From positions 1-37,867 of the forward strand of contig JAPYTK010000018.1 of assembly GCA_029941785.1 (NCBI GenBank): a stretch of 37,867 nucleotides of DNA, in the 5' to 3' direction. Source of the stretch: Polyangiaceae bacterium. Lineage in GTDB: Bacteria; Myxococcota_A; Polyangia; Polyangiales; Polyangiaceae. A model generated the notes under the pieces. That model was not told where the DNA came from and searched no databases. It was given only the letters and a program-made list of their open reading frames with translations. Position 1 is the stretch's first letter, and every line of letters starts with the position of its first letter. Shown here in pieces: positions 7,589-15,333 of the stretch. Made by a program: the position numbers and the translations under genes.

Positions 7589-9313
7589 ATGATATCGGCG
7601 TTAGCCGTTGGATATGGCGTTGGCATGACGGCGCCGGATACGACGATTCACGACGTTCGATCGGCAATGAGCGACGCACCGATAACCTCGGCGCAGGCGT
7701 CGCCTCACACGGCGAAAGCCCACAGCTGGGCAGGCCAAGGACCTACCGCGGTTCATCACCACTATTATGGTTCGATGCCCGCACATGCGGGGGCCGCGAC
7801 AACCGGCTCGGCGCTCGTGGGCAACGAGTCGCAGCAGCTCGCTCGCTTGCGCGCACGAGAGCGCCGTGGAACCCAGGCCTGTCGTCTGAACCAGCCATCG
7901 GAATCGCGCGACGTGCGTTCATCGAGTCACGACAGCGGCGATCTCGCTGACGTTGACGATCTCGACGTGGCCGCGAAGCAGGCGCTCACCCGTCTGCAGC
8001 TTCCTGACTTTCGGGTGCCGGTGTCCCGCCGTGCGCTCAACTATGTTCGTTTTCTCACGCGGACGCGGCGTGGCCGCGGCATGTTCGAGGCTTGGCTGAA
8101 GCGAAGCGGCCGCTACCAAGACATGGTGCAGCAGCAGCTGCGTGAACGACATCTTCCCGAGGACTTAATCTGGCTCGCCATGATTGAGAGTGGATTCGAT
8201 GCGACGGCCAAATCTCCAGCTGGCGCGACCGGCCTGTGGCAGTTCATGCGCGCGACGGGCGCGGTCTACGACTTGCGGGTCACCCGACACGTCGACGAGC
8301 GTAAGAATCCGGCGAAGGCCACGGTCGCCGCGGTCCATCACCTGCGCGATCTGTACCAACGCTTTGGAGACTGGGCGCTCGCGATGGCGGCTTACAACAT
8401 GGGTTACGAGCAACTGCTCAACCGCATCGATCGCTATGGAACAAGCGATTTTAACGAGCTTTCGCGTCAACGAGCGCTGCCGAGCGAGACGACGAGCTAC
8501 GTACCCAAGATCGTCGCTGCGGCCCTCGTGGCGAACAACCTCGAGCGTTATGGCTTCGCGGACGTGAAGCCATACAAGCCCCGGCACACGGCTGAACTCA
8601 CCGTTCCGGGCGGCACGCCGCTCAAGACCCTCGCGAAGGCTGCTGGCGTGTCCCGGAGGACGCTCCGTCGGCTCAATCCACACCTGCTCCGGGACTATGT
8701 TCCGCCGGGCAGTGGCTACACCGTCTACGTGCCGCCTGAGACCTTGTCTCGTGCACGCGCCGCGCTACCGGTGATGCTCGATCGCCGCAATGCTCTCACG
8801 GACGCTGATATCTTGGCGCCGGACGTTGTGCTCGGGTTCGACCAAGGCAGAAAAAAACGTGCCCGTCATCGCGCGTGGGACGAAGGGGAGAATCTCCTGC
8901 GCTTTCTGCCCACACCAAAGCGGCTGAAGGCAAAGAAACGGCGGCGCGCTCTTCGTGACGGCCAATACACCGCCGGCGACCGTGCGGTCGAAGGATTGGC
9001 CGCAGAGTTTGGTCCCCGTCGCAGCGATCGTGAAGTTGTCATGTACCGCGTTGGATCGGGGGATACCTTGATCGGAATCGCACGCGAGTTCGCGATCGAC
9101 ATCGAAGATCTGGCCCGCGACAACGGTCTGGACAACCAGGCGCGCCTTCGCGAAGGAGCGTTGCTTCGGCTCAGCGTGAAGCGTGGTGTTTTGGACGGCC
9201 GTCTGCCGAAAAAGAAGAGCGTGAAGCGCAAGAAGTCCGAGCAGGCGAACCAAGACGTCCGAAGCGGGGATGTCGTGGCGCCGTCGATCGCTAGGGCAGA
9301 CAAGGCGAGCTAG
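7589..9313 (+). CDS. LysM lytic transglycosylase (MltD-like)
   Basis: A 574-residue murein hydrolase that cleaves the glycan strands of peptidoglycan, forming 1,6-anhydromuramic ends. The SLT domain spans about residues 178-280, with the catalytic glutamate in AMIESGF (E200), then GATGLWQFM and AMAAYNMGY, all diagnostic of family 1 transglycosylases. A weak LysM-like segment lies at about 337-381 and a clear LysM (RVGSGDTLIGIAREF) at about 484-530, followed by a lysine-rich tail. The N-terminus is only weakly hydrophobic, so export is likely but not obvious; residues 25-100 look disordered. It sits directly upstream of clpV on the same strand, suggesting a role in opening the wall for the T6SS membrane complex. 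Confidence 0.88.
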   Translation: MISALAVGYGVGMTAPDTTIHDVRSAMSDAPITSAQASPHTAKAHSWAGQGPTAVHHHYYGSMPAHAGAATTGSALVGNESQQLARLRARERRGTQACRLNQPSESRDVRSSSHDSGDLADVDDLDVAAKQALTRLQLPDFRVPVSRRALNYVRFLTRTRRGRGMFEAWLKRSGRYQDMVQQQLRERHLPEDLIWLAMIESGFDATAKSPAGATGLWQFMRATGAVYDLRVTRHVDERKNPAKATVAAVHHLRDLYQRFGDWALAMAAYNMGYEQLLNRIDRYGTSDFNELSRQRALPSETTSYVPKIVAAALVANNLERYGFADVKPYKPRHTAELTVPGGTPLKTLAKAAGVSRRTLRRLNPHLLRDYVPPGSGYTVYVPPETLSRARAALPVMLDRRNALTDADILAPDVVLGFDQGRKKRARHRAWDEGENLLRFLPTPKRLKAKKRRRALRDGQYTAGDRAVEGLAAEFGPRRSDREVVMYRVGSGDTLIGIAREFAIDIEDLARDNGLDNQARLREGALLRLSVKRGVLDGRLPKKKSVKRKKSEQANQDVRSGDVVAPSIARADKAS

Positions 9314-9346
9314 GCGCCTCGGCCGGGGAGCAGGACCGGGGACCGT

Positions 9347-9377
9347 GAGCCGGCTCATGAGCCGGCTCATGAGCCGG
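9347..9377 (+). repeat. Tandem 12-base palindromic repeat upstream of clpV
   Basis: The unit GAGCCGGCTCAT occurs twice in tandem, followed by a third partial unit GAGCCGG. Each GAGCCGGCTC core is a perfect palindrome, so the 31 bases can fold as nested or sliding hairpins or present repeated dyads to a DNA-binding protein. It starts 34 bases after the transglycosylase stop and ends 131 bases before the clpV start. It has no T-run after it, so it is a poor Rho-independent terminator. Confidence 0.6.
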
Positions 9378-9508
9378 ACTGAGTGCTCAAACAAAACGCC
9401 TTCTGCTCACAAAAGGTCTGTCATCCAGAGGTCGGCCAAGCTAGCTTCCGGCCCCTTGTTCGCTACGCTTTTTCGCGTGGTGGGGGTGATTTAGCCGGAG
9501 AAGTACAG

Positions 9509-12163
9509 ATGCTCGTTGACCACAAGACCATCATCAAGCGCCTGACGCGAATCTGCGTGGCAAGTCTCGAAAGCGCCGTCGTGCAAGCGATGAACGCGCG
9601 CCACTACGAAGTCACGGTTGAACACTTGTTGTTCAACCTGCTCGACAACGCCGACTCGGATGTCGCGTTTTTGGCGATGCATTACGATCTGGACCCTGCG
9701 GGTCTGCGAACGACCTTGCAGCGCGCACTCGAGGGGCTTCGCTCCGGAAATGCTGGGAAGCCGACCTTTTCCCCGTCGCTTATGGAATGGGCGCAAGATG
9801 CCTTCACCGTCGGATCGCTAGAGTACAACTACGGCAAAGTTCGCACCGGCGTGCTTTTCCGCCGATTGGTCGAGCAGGGAAGCAAGTACACCATGAGCGG
9901 GATCAGCGCCCAGCTCGCGGGCGTGCCCAAAGACGAACTCGCCACGAAGCTCCCGGAGATCTGTGCCGGCTCAAAGGAAGAGAGCGAGTCGGGCGCCCAG
10001 GCCGGCGCTGGCGTCGAAGGCGGCAAGCTTCCGAGCGGCAGTGCTCTCGAAGCCGATAGCGCGCTCGCGAAGTTCTGCGTGGACTTCACCGGTCGGGCGC
10101 GCTCGGGCGAGATCGATCCGATCTTCGGTCGTGAGCGCGAGATCCGGAACATGATCGATATTCTCGCCCGTCGTCGTAAGAACAACCCGATCGTTCTCGG
10201 CGAAGCGGGGGTAGGTAAGACGGCGCTCATCGAGGGCTTGGCCCTCAACATCGTCAACGACGAGGTGCCCGAGCTGCTGAAGGGGGTCGAAATCCTCGGC
10301 TTGGACCTCGGTCTGCTCCAGGCCGGAGCCAGCGTGAAGGGTGAGTTCGAGAAACGCCTGAAGATGGTCATCGAGGAGGTGAAGTCCTCGACCAAACCCA
10401 TCATCATCTTCATCGACGAGGCGCACACCTTGATCGGTGCTGGCGGTGGCGGTGGGGGCGGTGACGCCGCGCAGCTGCTCAAGCCGGCCCTCGCCCGCGG
10501 CGAGCTACGGACCATCGCGGCCACTACGTATAGCGAATACAAGAAGTACATCGAGAAGGACGCCGCGCTCGAGCGTCGTTTCCAGCCGGTGCATTGCGGC
10601 GAACCTAGCGTCGAGGTGTGCACGACGATGCTTCGTGGTCTGCGCGAGAAGTTCGAGGATGCGCACAACGTCATCATCCAGGACGAAGCCATCGAATCGG
10701 CGGTGCGCCTCGCGGCCCGTTACATCACGGGTCGACAGCTGCCGGACAAGGCAGTCGATCTGCTGGACACCTGCGGTGCGCGGGTCAAGGTGGCGCTCCA
10801 GCAAAAGCCTGCTCAGGTCGAGGATTGCGAGGTCATCATCACGAACCTCGAGCGCGAACTCTCAGCTCTCGAGCGTGATGCGGAAGCGGGCATCGAGATC
10901 GAAGAAAAGCGCAAGGACGAGATCAGGGAGGAAATCGCGGCTGCGAGCGACAATCTCGTCGCGCTGCAAGCCGATTACGAGATGGAGCTGGCGGGCGTTC
11001 GCGCGGTGATCGATGCCCGAGAGAAGATGAACGCGGCGGAATCCGAAGAGGAGAAAACCAAACTTCGCGCCGAGGTCAGGGTGGCCATCAAGAAGCTTCA
11101 CGCTTCTCAGGGCGAAGTGCCCCTCATTCGTCCCGACGTGGACGATGCGATGGTCGCGGCAGTGGTTTCCGCGTGGACCGGTATTCCGGCTGGCAAGATG
11201 GTGGCCGATGACGTGACCAACCTCATCAAGATGGAGGAGCACCTCACGACTCGCATCAAGGGTCAGGATTACGGTATCCAGGTCATTTCGAAGGAACTTC
11301 GCAGTGCTCGCGCTGGTCTCAAGGCTGAAGAGCAACCGCTCGGAGTTTTCTTGTTGGTCGGCCCGTCGGGTGTCGGTAAAACCGAGGCGGCACTCGGTAT
11401 CGCGGACCTCATGTTCGGCGGCGAACGGATGATGGTCACCATCAACATGAGCGAGTTCCAGGAAAAGCACACTGTCAGCCGTTTGATCGGTTCACCTCCG
11501 GGCTATGTGGGCTTCGGCGAGGGCGGTATGTTGACCGAGGCGGTTCGCCACCGGCCCTACACGGTCGTACTGCTCGACGAGTGCGAGAAGGCCGATCCGG
11601 ACGTGATGAACCTGTTTTACCAGGTCTTCGATAAGGGCATGCTCAGCGACGGCGAGGGACGGTTGGTCGATTTTCGCAACACCGTCGTGATCATGACGAG
11701 CAACCTGGCGACGGACAAGATCACCAACATGACGGTCGCGGCTTGGGAAGATGAGGAAGAGGTGGACATGCCGGAACTCATCGAAGCGATCAAGCCCACG
11801 CTGGTGGCGCACTTCAAACCCGCGCTCCTCGCGCGTATGACGACGGTGCCTTTCTTACCCATCTCCCCCGAAGCGATGGCGATGATCACCAGGCTCAAGC
11901 TCAACAAGTTGATGAAGCGCCTGGCGAGTTCGCAGGACATCGAGGCGACCTACACCGAAAAGGTCATCGACCTCATCGCGAGCCGCTGCACCGAGGTCGA
12001 TACCGGAGCCCGCAACATCGATCACATCTTGCGCGCTGCGCTCATCCCCATCCTATCGAGCGCCATTTTGGCCAAGATGGCCGACGGCGAGGAACTGGAG
12101 AAGCTTGAGGTGGATGTCGCGGACAACACTTTCGTGCCGATCTTTAGCAGCGCCGCTGAATAG
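9509..12163 (+). CDS. clpV: T6SS sheath-disassembly ATPase ClpV (TssH)
   Basis: ClpV (884 residues, usual length about 850-900) is a hexameric AAA+ unfoldase that extracts and recycles contracted TssB/TssC sheath. The ATG at 9509 has GGAG eight bases upstream. The N domain (about 1-150) with LESAVVQAMNARHYEVTVEHLL would bind TssC. The first AAA+ module has Walker A GEAGVGKT (231-238) and Walker B IIIFIDEAHT (about 298-305). A coiled-coil middle region follows at about 390-520. The second module has GPSGVGKT (618-625) and VVLLDECEKA. All nucleotide-binding motifs look intact. The Walker B loop carries a run of seven glycines where relatives have a more mixed sequence. Confidence 0.97.
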   Translation: MLVDHKTIIKRLTRICVASLESAVVQAMNARHYEVTVEHLLFNLLDNADSDVAFLAMHYDLDPAGLRTTLQRALEGLRSGNAGKPTFSPSLMEWAQDAFTVGSLEYNYGKVRTGVLFRRLVEQGSKYTMSGISAQLAGVPKDELATKLPEICAGSKEESESGAQAGAGVEGGKLPSGSALEADSALAKFCVDFTGRARSGEIDPIFGREREIRNMIDILARRRKNNPIVLGEAGVGKTALIEGLALNIVNDEVPELLKGVEILGLDLGLLQAGASVKGEFEKRLKMVIEEVKSSTKPIIIFIDEAHTLIGAGGGGGGGDAAQLLKPALARGELRTIAATTYSEYKKYIEKDAALERRFQPVHCGEPSVEVCTTMLRGLREKFEDAHNVIIQDEAIESAVRLAARYITGRQLPDKAVDLLDTCGARVKVALQQKPAQVEDCEVIITNLERELSALERDAEAGIEIEEKRKDEIREEIAAASDNLVALQADYEMELAGVRAVIDAREKMNAAESEEEKTKLRAEVRVAIKKLHASQGEVPLIRPDVDDAMVAAVVSAWTGIPAGKMVADDVTNLIKMEEHLTTRIKGQDYGIQVISKELRSARAGLKAEEQPLGVFLLVGPSGVGKTEAALGIADLMFGGERMMVTINMSEFQEKHTVSRLIGSPPGYVGFGEGGMLTEAVRHRPYTVVLLDECEKADPDVMNLFYQVFDKGMLSDGEGRLVDFRNTVVIMTSNLATDKITNMTVAAWEDEEEVDMPELIEAIKPTLVAHFKPALLARMTTVPFLPISPEAMAMITRLKLNKLMKRLASSQDIEATYTEKVIDLIASRCTEVDTGARNIDHILRAALIPILSSAILAKMADGEELEKLEVDVADNTFVPIFSSAAE

Positions 12164-12370
12164 ACGTACAGTATTAGGATGTGGCCCTCGATCATTGGGC
12201 CCTCACGGCAGGGCTGCCGACGCGCTCGCGCCTGGCATCGAGTGGTCTCTCAGGAGATCGCGCGCGGCCTGATTCGTCCAACGACTCGGCGCGAATCTTG
12301 GCCCAACGCCCCAGTCGGGGTGAGGCTTCAGCCGCACGTGCCATGAGGCGTGTGCACATGAGGTCTCGCG

Positions 12371-13039
12371 ATGATGAAACGGTGGACGAAAACGGGATGG
12401 ATGTTGTTGATGGGGGCGATGCTTGCCGGCGCTGCTTGTGCACCGGTGCCGCCCGTCGTGCCCAATCCCTGCAACAAACAGGTCGTCACGCTCAATATTT
12501 ATTCTGACGATCAGCTCAACCCGACGACTGCGGAGATGCCACGACCCGTCGTCGTACGCCTCTATCAACTGGCGACGGACCTGAAGATGCTCAATGCGCC
12601 CTACAACAAGATTCTGCTGAAGGATGCCGAGGCGTTGGGCACCGATCTCATCCAGGTCGACGAGGTCCAGCTGTTCCCGAATGACCTGGTACGCATACAA
12701 TTCGAGCGTAATCCGGAGGCGACGATGCTCGCAGGGGTGGCGCTTTTCCACGACCCCAAAGGCCAGAGCTGGAAGACGTATTACGAATTCCCCCCGATGC
12801 CCAACACGCCTGCTGCGTGCGGCGCGAGCGTGGAGGAGACCGACCCACAGGCTCCGCAGGCGTTTCCGGAGACGGAGTTTTTCCTGAGTGAGACGAGAAT
12901 CGATAACGGCGGCCAGTTCGACGAGTCGATGTTCCCCAATTCGACGCCGATCCGCACGATCAATCTGAGCAAGCGTTCGGCTGCCCCTGACAGTTACCCG
13001 AAGAACGCCCCTCCGCCGGCGGCGCCGCCGAAAGGCTGA
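12371..13039 (+). CDS. tssJ: T6SS outer-membrane lipoprotein TssJ
   Basis: TssJ (222 residues) is the outer-membrane lipoprotein of the TssJLM membrane complex; it binds the periplasmic end of TssM. The signal peptide WMLLMGAMLAGAAC puts the acylated cysteine at residue 23. The transthyretin-like beta-sandwich follows: VTLNIYSDDQLNP, VVVRLYQLATDLKM, then LGTDLIQVDEVQLFPND and a strand with EATMLAGVALFHDP. The protein is longer than typical TssJ because of a 70-residue tail rich in acidic residues and proline. Two ATG codons lie in tandem at 12371 and 12374, with AGG eight bases before the first. The 207-base gap after clpV holds only weak GC-rich hairpins. Confidence 0.9.
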   Translation: MMKRWTKTGWMLLMGAMLAGAACAPVPPVVPNPCNKQVVTLNIYSDDQLNPTTAEMPRPVVVRLYQLATDLKMLNAPYNKILLKDAEALGTDLIQVDEVQLFPNDLVRIQFERNPEATMLAGVALFHDPKGQSWKTYYEFPPMPNTPAACGASVEETDPQAPQAFPETEFFLSETRIDNGGQFDESMFPNSTPIRTINLSKRSAAPDSYPKNAPPPAAPPKG

Positions 13040-13142
13040 AGGACCGGCCGACCCTCCGCCCGTATCGTCTTCCCGAAAAAACGGGAGTGTTCGATGGCAT
13101 GGAGACTTGGCCGACAACCTGCTAGAACGAGCGGGCTTGCCC

Positions 13143-14504
13143 ATGACCCATCCGCGGAAGCCGATCTGGACCGAGGGGCTCTTCATGACCCCGCAACACT
13201 TGCAGCAGGGGGATCTGTATCACGAGTCCTTACTGCGACAGCGCATGCGCGCCCTCTTGCGCTACGATTGGGGGCTCACCGACGTTCAGTTCGATGATCG
13301 CGCGCTCAGTTCAGGCCAAGTGAAGCTGCTCCATTGCGAGGGCGTTTTCGGAGATGGCACCCCCTTCATCATCGGCGAGCACGGGGAGGACCTCGTGGAG
13401 GCCCGGCCCATCGAAGCGCACTTCCCCGCTGCCATCGACAAGGTCGATGTGTTGTTGGCGATCCCGCAGGTCCGAGAGGCACACGCGAATGCGTCGATGG
13501 ATCCCGCGAAGGCTGGTCCGGCGATTCGTTACGTCGTCGAACAGACTTCGGTTCCCGACTTGAACACGGGACGAAACGAGCAATCCGTTCCTTGGGGCCG
13601 CAGCAACATGCGTCTGCTCTATGGGACCGAGCCGCTCGAGGCGTACCAAACGATTCGCATCGCACAGCTCACGCGTGACGCGTCGGGGGGCATCGTCGTC
13701 AAACCGACGTTCATCCCGTCACTGTTGCGTATCGGTGCATCGAAATTCGTGACCGGCCAGCTCAGCGGCATACTCAACGCCATGGTCGGTCGGCAGAAGG
13801 CGCTCGCCGAAACCCGTCGGCAGCGTTCGAGTTCGTCCGTTGATTTTCAGTCGTCTGACGTCGAGAAGTTTTGGCAGCTTCACACCCTCAACTCCTTCAT
13901 CCCTCGCGTATCGCACATGGTCGATCAAGCTGACGCGCATCCCGAGGAGCTGTATCTGTTGCTGGGCGGGATCATCGGCGAGTTGGCGACTTTCGTTCCT
14001 GGTGTCGATCCGAAGTCGATCCCGAAGTTCAACTACCTCGAACTCGAAGACGTGCTCGTGCCGATGTTCGAGCAGGCCAAGACCCTGGTCGGGCACCTGG
14101 GCGCCGACCAGTTCATCATCATTCCCCTCGAGAAGCGCGAGGATGGCATGTACCTCGGTCGTTTCGAGGATCCGAACATGACCCGGGACAACGAGTTTTA
14201 CCTCGAGTGTGGAGGCTCCGATGAGGCCACCTTACGTGAGCGCTTACCGAAGCTTCTCAAGGTCGCGTCGTGGACACAGGTCGGCTACATTCTCAACGCG
14301 GCGATCCCCGGTGTGACCTGCGCCGTGGAGTACCGTCCCCCCGGCGCGATTCCGGTCAAGCCAGGCCTGGTTTACTTGAAGGTCGAGCCGGACGGCGAAT
14401 ATTGGGAGGATGTCGTCAGATCTGGCACGATAGCGCTGTATCAGCCCATCGACCCACAGAAGGTGAACATTCGCCTCATCGGGGTCAAGAAGGGCAAGTC
14501 TTGA
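13143..14504 (+). CDS. tssK: T6SS baseplate-membrane adaptor TssK
   Basis: TssK (453 residues) is a trimeric cytoplasmic protein linking the baseplate to the TssJLM membrane complex. The N-terminal KPIWTEGLFMTPQHLQQGDLY is the family hallmark; the middle contains RVSHMVDQADAHPEELYLLL and the end FYLECGG and YLKVEPDGEYW, in the usual order. The ATG at 13143 is preferred because homologous proteins start just before this motif. A TTG at 13107 in the same frame would add 12 residues and cannot be excluded. A short hairpin (TCCCG-AAAAAA-CGGGA, 13071-13086) lies in the leader. tssL follows after 39 bases. Confidence 0.94.
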   Translation: MTHPRKPIWTEGLFMTPQHLQQGDLYHESLLRQRMRALLRYDWGLTDVQFDDRALSSGQVKLLHCEGVFGDGTPFIIGEHGEDLVEARPIEAHFPAAIDKVDVLLAIPQVREAHANASMDPAKAGPAIRYVVEQTSVPDLNTGRNEQSVPWGRSNMRLLYGTEPLEAYQTIRIAQLTRDASGGIVVKPTFIPSLLRIGASKFVTGQLSGILNAMVGRQKALAETRRQRSSSSVDFQSSDVEKFWQLHTLNSFIPRVSHMVDQADAHPEELYLLLGGIIGELATFVPGVDPKSIPKFNYLELEDVLVPMFEQAKTLVGHLGADQFIIIPLEKREDGMYLGRFEDPNMTRDNEFYLECGGSDEATLRERLPKLLKVASWTQVGYILNAAIPGVTCAVEYRPPGAIPVKPGLVYLKVEPDGEYWEDVVRSGTIALYQPIDPQKVNIRLIGVKKGKS

Positions 14505-14543
14505 AGAGCGCCCCTCGAGGGGCTTGCAGGCTAGGGTGAGAAG

Positions 14544-15218
14544 ATGAGTAGCGAAGCGCAATCGATGTACTGGGTGTGTTCTGACGTATTGTCGTTGGTT
14601 CTTCAGCTGCGAAACTCCCAGGACTTGCCAGCACCCGATATCTTGCAGCGTCGTGTCTTGGGCTTGTTCGACACCATGATGCAGAATGGACGCGAAGGGG
14701 GGATCCCCGAGCGGGACATGACCGATGTGAAGTATGCGCTTGCGGCCTTCGCGGACGAGGTCATATTCGTGTCGAGCTGGTCTGGCCGAACGCAGTGGCT
14801 GAACAACCCTCTGCAGCTTCAGTTCTTTCAGGAGAACACGGCGGGTGATGGTTTTTTCTCTCGACTCGACCAACTTCACGGCGAGCGCGGAAGATTGCAC
14901 GTTACGCAGATCTACTTCTTGTGCTTGGCCTTGGGCTTTCAGGGCAAGTTCCGTCTCGCCGGTCAAGAGGGTCTCGGGGCCGTCGTCGAAGGCGTAGGCA
15001 ACCACGTGGCCTTGGCCATTGGTGGCGCCGGCGTGTTGGCTCCCAATGCCGAGCGGCGTGATGGCGCAGCGGGCGCGGTGCGACGCGAGCTACCGTTCTT
15101 GGCCGTCGCCATGGGCTTCTTCGTGCTCGCGTTGTTGATCGTCATCGTGCTTAGACTCGTGATCGGCAGCCAGGCCGGCAACATCGCTGAGAGCATATCG
15201 AAGTTGGTCGCTGGCTAA
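14544..15218 (+). CDS. tssL: T6SS inner-membrane protein TssL (DotU)
   Basis: TssL (224 residues) forms the T6SS inner-membrane complex with TssM. The cytoplasmic domain (about 1-190) carries the DotU/IcmH features: VKYALAAFADEVIF and a WLNNPLQLQFFQENTAGDGFF segment, then YFLCLALGFQGKFR. One transmembrane helix lies near the C-terminus (LPFLAVAMGFFVLALLIVIV), followed by only about 20 residues. There is therefore no C-terminal OmpA-like peptidoglycan-binding domain, unlike extended TssL proteins. The ATG at 14544 is preceded by a GGGTGAGA-type site. tssM follows. Confidence 0.95.
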   Translation: MSSEAQSMYWVCSDVLSLVLQLRNSQDLPAPDILQRRVLGLFDTMMQNGREGGIPERDMTDVKYALAAFADEVIFVSSWSGRTQWLNNPLQLQFFQENTAGDGFFSRLDQLHGERGRLHVTQIYFLCLALGFQGKFRLAGQEGLGAVVEGVGNHVALAIGGAGVLAPNAERRDGAAGAVRRELPFLAVAMGFFVLALLIVIVLRLVIGSQAGNIAESISKLVAG

Positions 15219-15333
15219 GCGATTCGCCGATTGCAGTGGCCGAAAACTCGGCCCGAAGCGCGACTGTCCGCAACAATAGGTGGCATCATCCATTAGAGTC
15301 CCGCTGCGGTGGGACAAGGAGCGGCTCTTCGCC

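Noticed and set aside
12183-12218. GGGCCC-type inverted repeats between clpV and tssJ as a terminator
   Set aside because: Stems are five to six bases with no T tail, and the genes are in one direction within a probable operon.
12181-12507. 108-residue plus-strand frame before tssJ
   Set aside because: It overlaps the tssJ start, shows no domain, and its composition is that of a shadow frame.
13071-13086. Hairpin TCCCG-AAAAAA-CGGGA as a terminator before tssK
   Set aside because: The stem is only five bases, with no T-run; at most it is a minor leader structure.
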